Assembly: GCA_027451265.1 (NCBI GenBank)
Contig: DAIDJT010000182.1
Span: forward strand, 1-5,513
DNA from: Bacteroidales bacterium
Lineage (GTDB): Bacteria; Bacteroidota; Bacteroidia; Bacteroidales; VadinHA17
Direction of reading: 5' to 3'
DNA: 5,513 nucleotides
The translations under genes were made by a program, and so were the position numbers. The notes under the pieces are model-generated. The model worked only from the letters and a program-made list of their open reading frames with translations, was not told the origin of the DNA and did not search any database. This document shows positions 1-5,513 of the stretch, piece after piece. How positions within the stretch are numbered: position 1 is the first letter of the stretch; the number at the start of each line of letters is the position of its first letter.

Positions 1-19
1 GACTATCATAATGAACTGA

Positions 20-48
20 TCAGCCTTCAGTTTTGTCTGTAAGGCTGA
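20..48 (-). terminator. Candidate transcription-end hairpin after the E3 gene
   Basis: The arms TCAGCCTT (20-27) and AAGGCTGA (41-48) are perfect inverted repeats of 8 bases. The stem extends inward by CAG (28-30) with CTG (37-39) past one bulged base at 40, leaving a six-base loop. The hairpin lies 26 bases beyond the E3 stop codon in the direction of transcription, where a terminator for the operon is expected. No U-tract follows on the minus-strand transcript, so it is not a textbook intrinsic terminator; it could instead be an mRNA-stabilising 3' hairpin. The rest of 1-74 shows no coding sequence that I can support. Confidence 0.45.
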
Positions 49-74
49 CCGGCATCTCTTTTCCGGAGACTTTC

Positions 75-1400
75 TCAGGCTTTGTGCACTGGTTTACCTA
101 TGGCGTCAGCTCCGGCTTCGAGGAATACCTCTGAGATCGTCGGGTGGGCATGCATTGTGTGAGCCACATCCCAGACGGTGCTCTCAACGGCCATGTAGGC
201 AGCTGCCTCGCTTATCAGGTCGGTGGCATTGTGTGATATAATCTGCACCCCCAGAACCTCGCCGTACTTTGGTTCGGAAATGATGCGGAGAATCCCCTCC
301 GGTTGTCCTTCCGTAAGCGCCTTTCCATTGGCGGAGAGAGGAAACTCATTGACTTTGTATTCAGTGCCTTCGGCAGTGAGCTGCTGCTCTGTCTTTCCTA
401 TCTGGGCAATCTCCGGGTCAGTGTAAAGGGTCATCGGGACACGCTCAGTCTGCATCGTCTCAGTTATGCCAAGGATATGGTTGACAGCTGCCAGCGCCTG
501 TGCGGAGGCAGCATGGGCATAGATACTCCGGCCGTTCACGTCGCCGACAGCATAAACTCCTTTTACACTGGTCATGAAATGCTCGTCAACAACGTAGAAA
601 CTCTCATTCTCCTCAGGGTTCAGGGAACCGGTGGGCTTGATACCCCTGCGGGGCATGCAGTTTACAATCCCTTCGTATTCATCGAGGTTCACCGGGTCAT
701 AACCTGCTGTGCCTTCCATAGTCCTGATCTTCAGTGAGTCAAACCTCTTCGTTATATAGGCATTCAGGTAATCATCCAGTGCCGGGAACACCTTCTCGGC
801 AGTTTTCAGCAGCGTCACATCCCTGCCTATGAGGGCAAGCATCTGTGATACCTCTGCAGCTACGGGCCCTTCCCCGACAACCAGGAGTTTCTGAGGTATC
901 TCTTTCTGCGAGAACATGTTCTCGAGGTTGATTATCCGGCTCTCATCACCCACCTTAAATGGCAGCGGCCTGGGATATGAACCTGTCGCAATTATTATAT
1001 TCTTCGCCTTAAGCATCCGGTTGTCAACCACCACGGTATCGGCAGCTTCGATGGAAGCAGTCCCGGAAATAGTCTCAACATTGTTCTTTTTAAGCAGGTA
1101 TTCAACACCCTTGGTGAGGCGCCGAACAATCCGTTCTGATCGCTTTACTCCCTTCTCCCAGCTGAACTTTAGCGATTTGGGGTCGAGGCCCTCGACGCCG
1201 AAATCAGCTGCCATTCCAAGCCTTGAAAAATATTTGGCGCTTTCCAGCATCGCTTTGGAAGGTATGCAGCCCCAGTTGAGGCACATCCCTCCGACATGCT
1301 TCTTTTCTATCACCACTGTCTTCAGTCCTGCCTGCCCGGCCCTGATAGCGGCCACGTAACCTGCCGGGCCAGCTCCGATAATTATAAGATCATAATCCAT
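75..1400 (-). CDS. lpdA: Dihydrolipoamide dehydrogenase (E3), atypical nucleotide site
   Basis: Cytoplasmic flavoprotein of 441 residues that reoxidises the dihydrolipoyl group of E2 and passes electrons through FAD to a pyridine nucleotide. The N-terminal FAD fold has GAGPAG at residues 9-14 and Glu32 at the end of the second strand. The redox disulfide is CLNWGC (Cys40, Cys45). An ATG motif lies at 138-140 and the second FAD motif GVYAVGD at 281-287. The C-terminal interface domain carries HAHPTISE, giving the catalytic pair His419/Glu424. Oddities: the NAD motif reads GEGPVAAE (176-183) instead of the usual GGGxxGxE, the acidic residue normally found after the next strand is Lys199, and the NAD domain is shortened, which explains a length about 20-35 below the usual 460-475. 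It is the last operon gene, 14 bases after E2. The ATG start at 1400 puts the FAD motif at the standard distance. Function as E3 is well supported; coenzyme preference is open. Confidence 0.95.
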   Translation of the reverse strand: MDYDLIIIGAGPAGYVAAIRAGQAGLKTVVIEKKHVGGMCLNWGCIPSKAMLESAKYFSRLGMAADFGVEGLDPKSLKFSWEKGVKRSERIVRRLTKGVEYLLKKNNVETISGTASIEAADTVVVDNRMLKAKNIIIATGSYPRPLPFKVGDESRIINLENMFSQKEIPQKLLVVGEGPVAAEVSQMLALIGRDVTLLKTAEKVFPALDDYLNAYITKRFDSLKIRTMEGTAGYDPVNLDEYEGIVNCMPRRGIKPTGSLNPEENESFYVVDEHFMTSVKGVYAVGDVNGRSIYAHAASAQALAAVNHILGITETMQTERVPMTLYTDPEIAQIGKTEQQLTAEGTEYKVNEFPLSANGKALTEGQPEGILRIISEPKYGEVLGVQIISHNATDLISEAAAYMAVESTVWDVAHTMHAHPTISEVFLEAGADAIGKPVHKA

Positions 1401-1405
1401 CTCCT
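1401..1405 (-). promoter_or_regulatory. AGGAG directly abutting the E3 start codon
   Basis: On the minus strand the 14-base E2-E3 gap reads AAAGGGCTCAGGAG followed at once by ATG. The AGGAG is a perfect Shine-Dalgarno core but sits with no spacer, so it is poorly placed for this start. The upstream GGG (1409-1411) is better spaced but weaker. No other in-frame start nearby would preserve the N-terminal FAD motif, so the ATG at 1400 is kept and translation probably relies partly on coupling to E2. Confidence 0.3.
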
Positions 1406-1414
1406 GAGCCCTTT

Positions 1415-2728
1415 CTATTGTCTCATTATCAGCGACAGCGGGTCTGCGACGCCTGCGGCCACATCATTAAGGAACCCGGTTGCCTCTGCTCCGTCAACCA
1501 TCCTGTGGTCAACCGAGAGGGAGAGGGGCATGACGTTTCCGACTTTTACTTCACCGTCAGCCACCACCGGCTGCTGGTTGATACGGCCTATGCCGAGGAT
1601 GCCCACCTGCGGGTAGTTAATCACCGGCACTCCGAACCAGCCGCCCAGGGCGCCATAGTTGGTGATAGTGAAGGTGCCGTCTTTCATGTCATCGAGGGTC
1701 AGCTTCCTGTCGCGCGCCCTGACGGCTATGTCTGCCACGGCGCGGCTCAGATCCTTTATGCTAAGCTTGTCGGCATCACGTATTACAGGCACCACGAGGC
1801 CATCCTCGGTGCTGACGGCAATACCGATGTTGTAGTAGTTCTTGTATATTATATTTCCCTTTTCGAAGTCCATCTCCGAGTTGAGTTCAGGGTGACGTTT
1901 CAGCGCTGCAACCACTGCCTTGATTACGAATGGCAGGTAGGTGAGGCTCAGATCCTCCTTCTTGTACTCTTCCCTGTAGCGGGTGCGGGCCTCCACCAGT
2001 CTTGAGACCTCCGGTTCCTCAAAGAGGGTCATGTGGGCTGTGCTCTGCTTGGAGCGCAGCATGTTGCGGGCGATCGATTTTCTGATCTGTGACATCGGCC
2101 TTATCTCGGTGAGTTCACCGGGGTCTGCATGTGGTGCAGGAGCGGTCAGTTCCGGTGTACCTGCACGGACGGCTGACACAGCACCAGATCCTGCCTTTGC
2201 TGCCGGACCGTGGAAGGTTTGTATGTCGCTCTTCATCACCCTGCCTGCGGGGCCGGTGCCAGTAACCAGGTTGATATCGATGTTCATCTCCCTGGCCATG
2301 GCCCTTGCTACAGGTGTAGCAAGCACCTTGCGGCGTTCTCCCGGAACAGCTGCCGGCCGGGGTTCAGTTCCCTCCTCGCTGGCGGGAAGAAGTGCGTTGC
2401 CTGAAGCCACCTCAATGGTGCCAACCACTCCTGCACCCTTCTCCTCAACCTGTTCCGGCTGAGCGCCCGGTGCCTCTGCTGCTGCCTCGCCGGCTATCTC
2501 TATCTCAACAAGGGTTTCTCCCACATGAATTGTCTCACCAACCTTGCCGTAACGGGCGGCGATGACACCCTCGCGCGGCGAGGGAATGTCTGTCACAACC
2601 TTGTCAGTCTCCATCTTCACCAGCGGCTGACCAACCCTGACGGCAGTGCCCTTGTCAACGTACCATTCGATGATGACACCCTCGGTGAGTCCTTCGCCTA
2701 TATCCGGGAATTTGAAAATATATCTCAT
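1415..2728 (-). CDS. pdhC: Dihydrolipoyl acyltransferase (E2) of 2-oxoacid dehydrogenase complex
   Basis: Core subunit of 437 residues that receives the acyl group from E1 on a lipoyl arm and transfers it to CoA. Three domains are visible. A single lipoyl domain at about 1-78 begins FPDIGEGLTEG and carries the lipoylation motif ETDK with Lys43. A peripheral subunit-binding domain lies at about 134-171 (LATPVARAMAREMNID ... GTGPAGRVMKSDI) and would dock E1 and/or E3. The catalytic domain runs from about 207 to the end, with TITNYGALGG (354-363), PVINYPQVGILGIGRI (368-383) and the active-site DHRMVDG (His408, Asp412). Linkers at about 79-133 and 172-206 are rich in Ala, Pro, Gly and Glu, as expected for flexible hinges. 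The size is normal for a one-lipoyl E2. The ATG is 4 bases after the E1 beta stop. Acetyl- versus branched-acyl specificity cannot be settled; the symbol pdhC rests on operon resemblance. Confidence 0.95.
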   Translation of the reverse strand: MRYIFKFPDIGEGLTEGVIIEWYVDKGTAVRVGQPLVKMETDKVVTDIPSPREGVIAARYGKVGETIHVGETLVEIEIAGEAAAEAPGAQPEQVEEKGAGVVGTIEVASGNALLPASEEGTEPRPAAVPGERRKVLATPVARAMAREMNIDINLVTGTGPAGRVMKSDIQTFHGPAAKAGSGAVSAVRAGTPELTAPAPHADPGELTEIRPMSQIRKSIARNMLRSKQSTAHMTLFEEPEVSRLVEARTRYREEYKKEDLSLTYLPFVIKAVVAALKRHPELNSEMDFEKGNIIYKNYYNIGIAVSTEDGLVVPVIRDADKLSIKDLSRAVADIAVRARDRKLTLDDMKDGTFTITNYGALGGWFGVPVINYPQVGILGIGRINQQPVVADGEVKVGNVMPLSLSVDHRMVDGAEATGFLNDVAAGVADPLSLIMRQ

Positions 2729-2732
2729 TACT

Positions 2733-3710
2733 TCAGAATTTTATTGTTCTTTCAATCTCGTAGAAGATCTTTTCCGGGGTAATCATGTAATGATGCTCTC
2801 CCCTTGGGTAGGGCACTATCACGTCGAAGGCCGCAACTCTCTTCGGGGGTGCCTCGAGATGCAGGAATGCCTCCTCGTTTGCCAGAGCCATTATCTCTGA
2901 CCCTACACCGAAACTTCGCGGCTCCTCGCCTACAAAAATGAGCCTGCCGGTCTTCTTTACCGAAGCAGCAATTGTCTCCTTGTCAAGGGGATATATTGTT
3001 CTCAGGTCTATCAGCTCCACCGAGTAACCTGCCTCTTTCGCCATCACCATTGCCTTCTGCACCTCGCGTATCATGGCGCCGTAAGCGACCACGGTAACAT
3101 CGGTGCCCTGTGACAGGACCTTGGCTTTGCCGATAGGAACTGAGAATTTTTCTTCACTTACTTCCTGCTTTATCGCGCGATAGATGCGCTTTGGCTCCAG
3201 GAAGAGCACGGGATCATCGCTCTCTATTGCGGAGATGAGAAGTCCCTTTGCATCATGGGGAGTTGAGGGAACCACCACCTTCAGCCCGGGAATATGGGCA
3301 AATATTGCCTCCATGCTCTCGGAGTGATGCTCAAGGGCGTTTATACCGCCACCGTAGGGAAGACGGATAACTATTGGCATCTTGTAACGTCCGCGTGACC
3401 TGTTATGGTAGCGAGACACGTGTGATATTATTTGGTTGAAGGCCGGGTATATGAACCCGCAGAACTGCATCTCTATCACGGGGCGCAGTCCGGCTGCTGC
3501 CATACCGACTGCAGTACCGGCTATACCTGATTCCGCCAGGGGCGAGTCAAAGACCCTCGCCACACCGTGTTTCTTCTGTAATCCTTCCGTTACCCTGAAG
3601 ACGCCGCCCTCGAAGCCGGCATCCTCGCCGTAAACAACGACGCTTTTATCTTCTGTCAGTTTGATATCCAGTGCGTCATTGACGGCATTGACTATATTCA
3701 TTGCTTTCAT
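2733..3710 (-). CDS. pdhB: 2-oxoacid dehydrogenase E1 component, beta subunit
   Basis: With E1 alpha this forms the thiamine-diphosphate-dependent decarboxylase that starts the reaction. The product is 325 residues if translation begins at the ATG at 3710. That ATG overlaps the E1 alpha stop as ATGA, and MKAMNIVNAVNDAL then aligns with the usual E1 beta N terminus; an in-frame GTG at 3728 would add only six residues. Numbering from the ATG, GEDAG is at 28-32, FDSPLAESGI contains the cofactor-activating Glu60, and EHHSES holds the conserved histidine at about 129. The PSTPHDAKGLL and VELIDLRTIYPLD segments are typical of the family, the latter in the C-terminal transketolase domain. Length matches the family norm of about 325. 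The segment around the active site resembles Bacillus pyruvate dehydrogenase E1 beta as I remember it. Translational coupling to E1 alpha is likely. Substrate identity is inferred, not shown. Confidence 0.95.
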   Translation of the reverse strand: MKAMNIVNAVNDALDIKLTEDKSVVVYGEDAGFEGGVFRVTEGLQKKHGVARVFDSPLAESGIAGTAVGMAAAGLRPVIEMQFCGFIYPAFNQIISHVSRYHNRSRGRYKMPIVIRLPYGGGINALEHHSESMEAIFAHIPGLKVVVPSTPHDAKGLLISAIESDDPVLFLEPKRIYRAIKQEVSEEKFSVPIGKAKVLSQGTDVTVVAYGAMIREVQKAMVMAKEAGYSVELIDLRTIYPLDKETIAASVKKTGRLIFVGEEPRSFGVGSEIMALANEEAFLHLEAPPKRVAAFDVIVPYPRGEHHYMITPEKIFYEIERTIKF

Positions 3711-4795
3711 TTGCGTGCGTTTTTCCACTGTAAGAATTTTTCATGTTCAATTTGCTGGTCACGCAGATCCTGAGGCATCTCCGCATAGGTGTATCTGATT
3801 GCATCCTCGAGGGGATACTGCACTGTCTGCTCGGTCTCCATAAACTGGCGGTCAATCTCTTTTTCATATTCATTAACCAGCTTCTGCTCCTCGGCATCGG
3901 ACCAAAGTTTCTTCTTCTCAAGAAAGAGCTTCATGCGGCGCAGCGGGTCCTTCCTGTCCCATTCCTTCTCCTCGTCGGTGGTGCGGTATTTTGTAGGGTC
4001 ATCGGAGGTGGTGTGAGCACCCTTACGGTAAGTCACTGCTTCTATCAGCACTGCCTGCTGTTCCTTTCGGGCATACTCATGTGCATACCTGAATGCTGCC
4101 AGCATTGCGAAAATGTCATTGCCGTCGACCTTGATTCCCTTGATTCCGTACGCTTTAGATTTGATTGCCATATTGACACTTGCAGTCTGCATCTTCACCG
4201 GCACCGAGATAGCATACTGGTTGTTCTGCACCACGAAGATCACCGGCACTTTCCATACCCCGGCAAAGTTCAGGGCCTCATGAAAATCACCTTCCGATGT
4301 TCCCCCGTCGCCGACGAAAGCCATTGCCACCTCGTCCTTCTTCTGGTACTTAATTGCGTATCCTATCCCCGAGGCGTGAAGAAGCTGCGAGGCGATAGGA
4401 ACCGAGAATGGCAGCATATGGTTAGCCTCATTGAATCTCATTCCGTCCTCGAAGCCCATGTTGAACATGAATATCTCTTTCATTGTGACGCCCTTGGCAA
4501 GCCAGGCTCCAAGCTCACGGAAGGCAGGCACCAGCCAGTCTTCATGTCTCAGCACTTCCCCTGCAGCTACGCCGATGGCCTCCTGACCGTAGTTGGGAGG
4601 GTAGGTGTAGACGCGGCCCTGACGCTGGTAGGAGACTATCATATGGTCAAGCGTCCGTACAAAGAGCATGTCTTTGTATAGTTTCAGCATCTCGTCATCG
4701 GAGAGGCCGGGCATCAGCTCCTTGCTGATCACCTTTCCGTTGTTGTCAATCACCTGCAGCATCTTGTCCTCTGCAGGGTCAAACTGGTCGAACAT
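3707..4795 (-). CDS. pdhA: 2-oxoacid dehydrogenase E1 component, alpha subunit (pyruvate type likely)
   Basis: First gene of the operon, 362 residues. It binds thiamine diphosphate and with E1 beta decarboxylates a 2-oxoacid. The cofactor motif starts GDGGTSEGD at 162-170 and ends VVQNNQYAIS (188-197), with the expected spacing between GDG and NN. The loop HTTSDDPTKYR (261-271) is the mobile loop that covers the active site in this family. Other family motifs are NYGQEA (68-73), PAFRELG (90-96) and QLLHASGIGYA (137-147). The N-terminal segment QVIDNNGKVISKELMPGLSDDE (residues 14-35, given here in parts: QVIDNNGKVI then SKELMPGLSDDE) resembles the start of Bacillus PdhA and is absent from many shorter branched-chain E1 alpha proteins, which favours a pyruvate-type enzyme. 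The C terminus is charged and helical. The ATG at 4795 follows an A-rich leader without a Shine-Dalgarno sequence. A branched-chain 2-oxoacid substrate remains possible. Confidence 0.94.
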   Translation of the reverse strand: MFDQFDPAEDKMLQVIDNNGKVISKELMPGLSDDEMLKLYKDMLFVRTLDHMIVSYQRQGRVYTYPPNYGQEAIGVAAGEVLRHEDWLVPAFRELGAWLAKGVTMKEIFMFNMGFEDGMRFNEANHMLPFSVPIASQLLHASGIGYAIKYQKKDEVAMAFVGDGGTSEGDFHEALNFAGVWKVPVIFVVQNNQYAISVPVKMQTASVNMAIKSKAYGIKGIKVDGNDIFAMLAAFRYAHEYARKEQQAVLIEAVTYRKGAHTTSDDPTKYRTTDEEKEWDRKDPLRRMKLFLEKKKLWSDAEEQKLVNEYEKEIDRQFMETEQTVQYPLEDAIRYTYAEMPQDLRDQQIEHEKFLQWKNARK

Positions 4796-4900
4796 ATTGT
4801 GTTTTGTTTAACGTTTCTGAAATAAAAGACAAACAAATCCTGAATTTGTTCAGCCTGGTTTTAGAGATAGTGCATATGAAGCCGTTAAGGCCTCTTGGAG
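4796..4900 (-). promoter_or_regulatory. AT-rich leader and probable promoter region of the operon
   Basis: This stretch lies directly upstream of E1 alpha and is the only sizeable gap before the operon, so the operon promoter should be here or within the repeats further up. The last 25 bases before the ATG are A-rich on the minus strand with no Shine-Dalgarno sequence, a context common in Bacteroidota. I looked for the Bacteroidota pair TTTG and TAnnTTTG. TATTTCAG and TATCTCTA match the second element only partly, and neither has a TTTG at the right distance. No promoter position can therefore be assigned. The segment also contains the small dyad at 4840-4853. Confidence 0.3.
4840..4853. repeat. 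Short perfect inverted repeat in the operon leader
   Basis: CTGAA-TTTG-TTCAG is a perfect five-base inverted repeat around a four-base centre, 45 to 58 bases upstream of the E1 alpha ATG. It could be an operator half-site pair or a small RNA hairpin. It is short and AT-rich enough to arise by chance, so no function is assigned. Confidence 0.3.
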
Positions 4901-4902
4901 CT

Positions 4903-5003
4903 ATGGGCCGGGTCGCGGCCATAACCACAGGGAAAAATGGGCCGGGTCACGGCCATGACCTCAGGGAGCAATGGGCCGGGTCACGGACAGGACCGGGTCA
5001 CCG
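4903..5003. repeat. GC-rich tandem repeat, period 34 bases, about three copies
   Basis: Three copies begin at 4903, 4937 and 4971. Copies 1 and 2 agree at 29 of 34 positions. All three share the 16-base head ATGGGCCGGGTCRCGG, with R the only variable base. Copy 3 diverges after about 24 bases and contains a further CCGGGTCAC at 4993, exactly 17 bases (half a period) after the one at 4976. Each of copies 1 and 2 can fold: ATGG(G)CCG pairs with CGGCCAT across a five-base loop with one bulged G. Copy 2 also contains a 16-base near-palindrome (4945-4960, one mismatched pair). The period is not a multiple of three and no gene covers it, so it is not a protein repeat. It lies between the upstream gene's stop and the operon's leader. 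Confidence 0.85.
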
Positions 5004-5011
5004 TTGCTGTG

Positions 5012-5033
5012 ATTGCCGCGGTACCGCTGCAAT
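5012..5033. terminator. 22-base near-perfect palindrome downstream of the upstream gene
   Basis: The arms ATTGCCGCGGT and ACCGCTGCAAT pair at 10 of 11 positions, the exception being 5017 against 5028. The centre GCGGTACCGC is a perfect ten-base palindrome. It starts 32 bases after the stop codon of the gene at the right edge, so it could be a 3' end hairpin for that gene, with GTAC as a tight loop. There is no U-tract after it on the minus strand, and as DNA it could equally bind a dimeric regulator. The palindrome is certain; the terminator role is a guess. Confidence 0.4.
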
Positions 5034-5065
5034 AATTGAGTTACGGCAGAGTAAAATAATCAGTA

Positions 5066-5513
5066 TCAGTTTTGTGCAGTGGAATTGTAGTCCACTTTCC
5101 AGGCGATTTCGCCGCCGTCAGTATTCACCATCTTTATTTTTCTGACCTCTCCTTCTCTTGATTCGGAGATCAGTCTTGCACCGGTCAGGGATATGGCGGG
5201 TGTTCTGTACCCGGCTGGTTCATGGATCAGCAGGGTGTATTCGTCAGAGGGAACAGGTTTGCTGATCCCTGAGAGTACACCCTTATCCCATGTCACTCCT
5301 GACAGGTCAGTGGCGCCGCAGCTGATATGCCTTGAGGTGGCGAGCACCTGCGGGTTCTGCTGCAACGGCCTTATGCAGAACAGCTGGCAGTTGTACATGG
5401 GATCGATCGGGCCGAAAACAACTTCATTGGTTACAGTTCCAAGGAAAGTGTCAGACCAGAACTCATAGAGCAGGTATTGCTTGCCTTTTTCCAGGCCAAG
5501 GTCGGCCAGACTG
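5066..5513 (-). CDS. C-terminal part of a probable alpha-galactosidase-like glycoside hydrolase (5' end outside window)
   Basis: An open frame runs from the right edge to a TGA at 5066-5068, giving 148 visible residues. An internal ATG at 5398 is unlikely to be the start because the frame continues upstream without a stop and with sensible protein sequence (SLADLGLEKGKQYLLYEFWS at the edge). The visible part reads as a beta-rich C-terminal domain. It contains YLLYEFWSDTFLG, PIDPMYNCQLFCIRP, PQVLATSRHISCGATDL, then a WD...LSGIS segment and YTLLIHEPAGY. From memory this pattern occurs at the C-terminal end of bacterial alpha-galactosidase-like (clan GH-D type) enzymes, where it follows a TIM barrel. 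No catalytic residues are visible here, so neither family nor substrate can be confirmed. No membrane segment is seen. It is on the same strand as the operon but separated by about 270 bases and two repeat structures, so a separate transcript is likely. Confidence 0.8.
   Translation of the reverse strand, partial: SLADLGLEKGKQYLLYEFWSDTFLGTVTNEVVFGPIDPMYNCQLFCIRPLQQNPQVLATSRHISCGATDLSGVTWDKGVLSGISKPVPSDEYTLLIHEPAGYRTPAISLTGARLISESREGEVRKIKMVNTDGGEIAWKVDYNSTAQN

Noticed and set aside
1418..2005. Plus-strand open frame of 195 codons
   Set aside because: It is antisense to the catalytic domain of E2 and has no recognisable motif; stop-free antisense frames are common opposite GC-moderate conserved genes.
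3743..4681. Long open frame of 312 codons on the plus strand
   Set aside because: It lies wholly antisense to E1 alpha, whose family motifs are unmistakable. The plus-strand translation is rich in His, Leu and Cys with no recognisable domain, typical of a shadow frame.
4903..5003. Possible CRISPR array
   Set aside because: The copies are directly adjacent with a 34-base period and no unique spacers of regular length between conserved repeats, and there is no cas gene in the window.
4804..5145. Plus-strand open frame of 113 codons across the intergenic region
   Set aside because: It runs through the 34-base repeat in changing frames and into the 3' end of the hydrolase gene. The composition is odd, no start signal is seen and no family is recognised.
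5066..5398. Treating the right-edge gene as a complete 110-residue protein from the ATG at 5398
   Set aside because: The frame remains open with plausible protein sequence for 38 further codons up to the edge, and the ATG falls inside a conserved-looking segment (PIDPMYNCQLF), so the gene is partial.
5193..5468. Plus-strand open frame of 91 codons
   Set aside because: It is antisense to the probable hydrolase C-terminal domain, whose reading frame makes convincing protein all the way to the window edge.

Overview
The window is dominated by a compact four-gene operon on the minus strand (read right to left). It encodes a complete 2-oxoacid dehydrogenase complex: E1 alpha (3707-4795), E1 beta (2733-3710), lipoyl-bearing E2 acyltransferase (1415-2728) and FAD-dependent E3 dihydrolipoamide dehydrogenase (75-1400). 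The joints are tight: a 4-base ATGA overlap between E1 alpha and E1 beta, 4 bases between E1 beta and E2, and 14 bases between E2 and E3, so the genes are almost certainly co-transcribed. The gene order and the E1 sequences resemble the Gram-positive pdhABCD type of pyruvate dehydrogenase. A branched-chain 2-oxoacid or acetoin substrate cannot be excluded from sequence alone.

Region by region from the left: 1-74 holds the operon's 3' end with a hairpin (20-48) that may be its terminator. 75-4795 is the operon. 4796-5065 is an intergenic region of about 270 bases with an AT-rich leader next to E1 alpha, a GC-rich 34-base-period tandem repeat (4903-5003), and a 22-base near-perfect palindrome (5012-5033). 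5066-5513 is the 3' end of another minus-strand gene that continues off the right edge. Its product looks like the C-terminal domain of a carbohydrate-active enzyme, probably of the alpha-galactosidase type.

Working together, E1 alpha/beta would decarboxylate a 2-oxoacid on thiamine diphosphate and reductively acylate the lipoyl-lysine of E2. E2 would pass the acyl group to CoA, and E3 would reoxidise the dihydrolipoyl group through its Cys40/Cys45 pair and FAD. The main oddity is E3: its redox centre is intact, but its pyridine-nucleotide-binding domain is shortened and carries unusual residues at positions that normally specify NAD+.

The organism is not identifiable with certainty. Moderate GC content, an A-rich start context without Shine-Dalgarno sequence before E1 alpha, and a neighbouring plant- or algal-glycan type hydrolase suggest Bacteroidota or a relative; this is inference. 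I saw no mobile element, tRNA, rRNA or CRISPR array, and no clearly undescribed system. The best leads are the E3 nucleotide site and the intergenic repeats.
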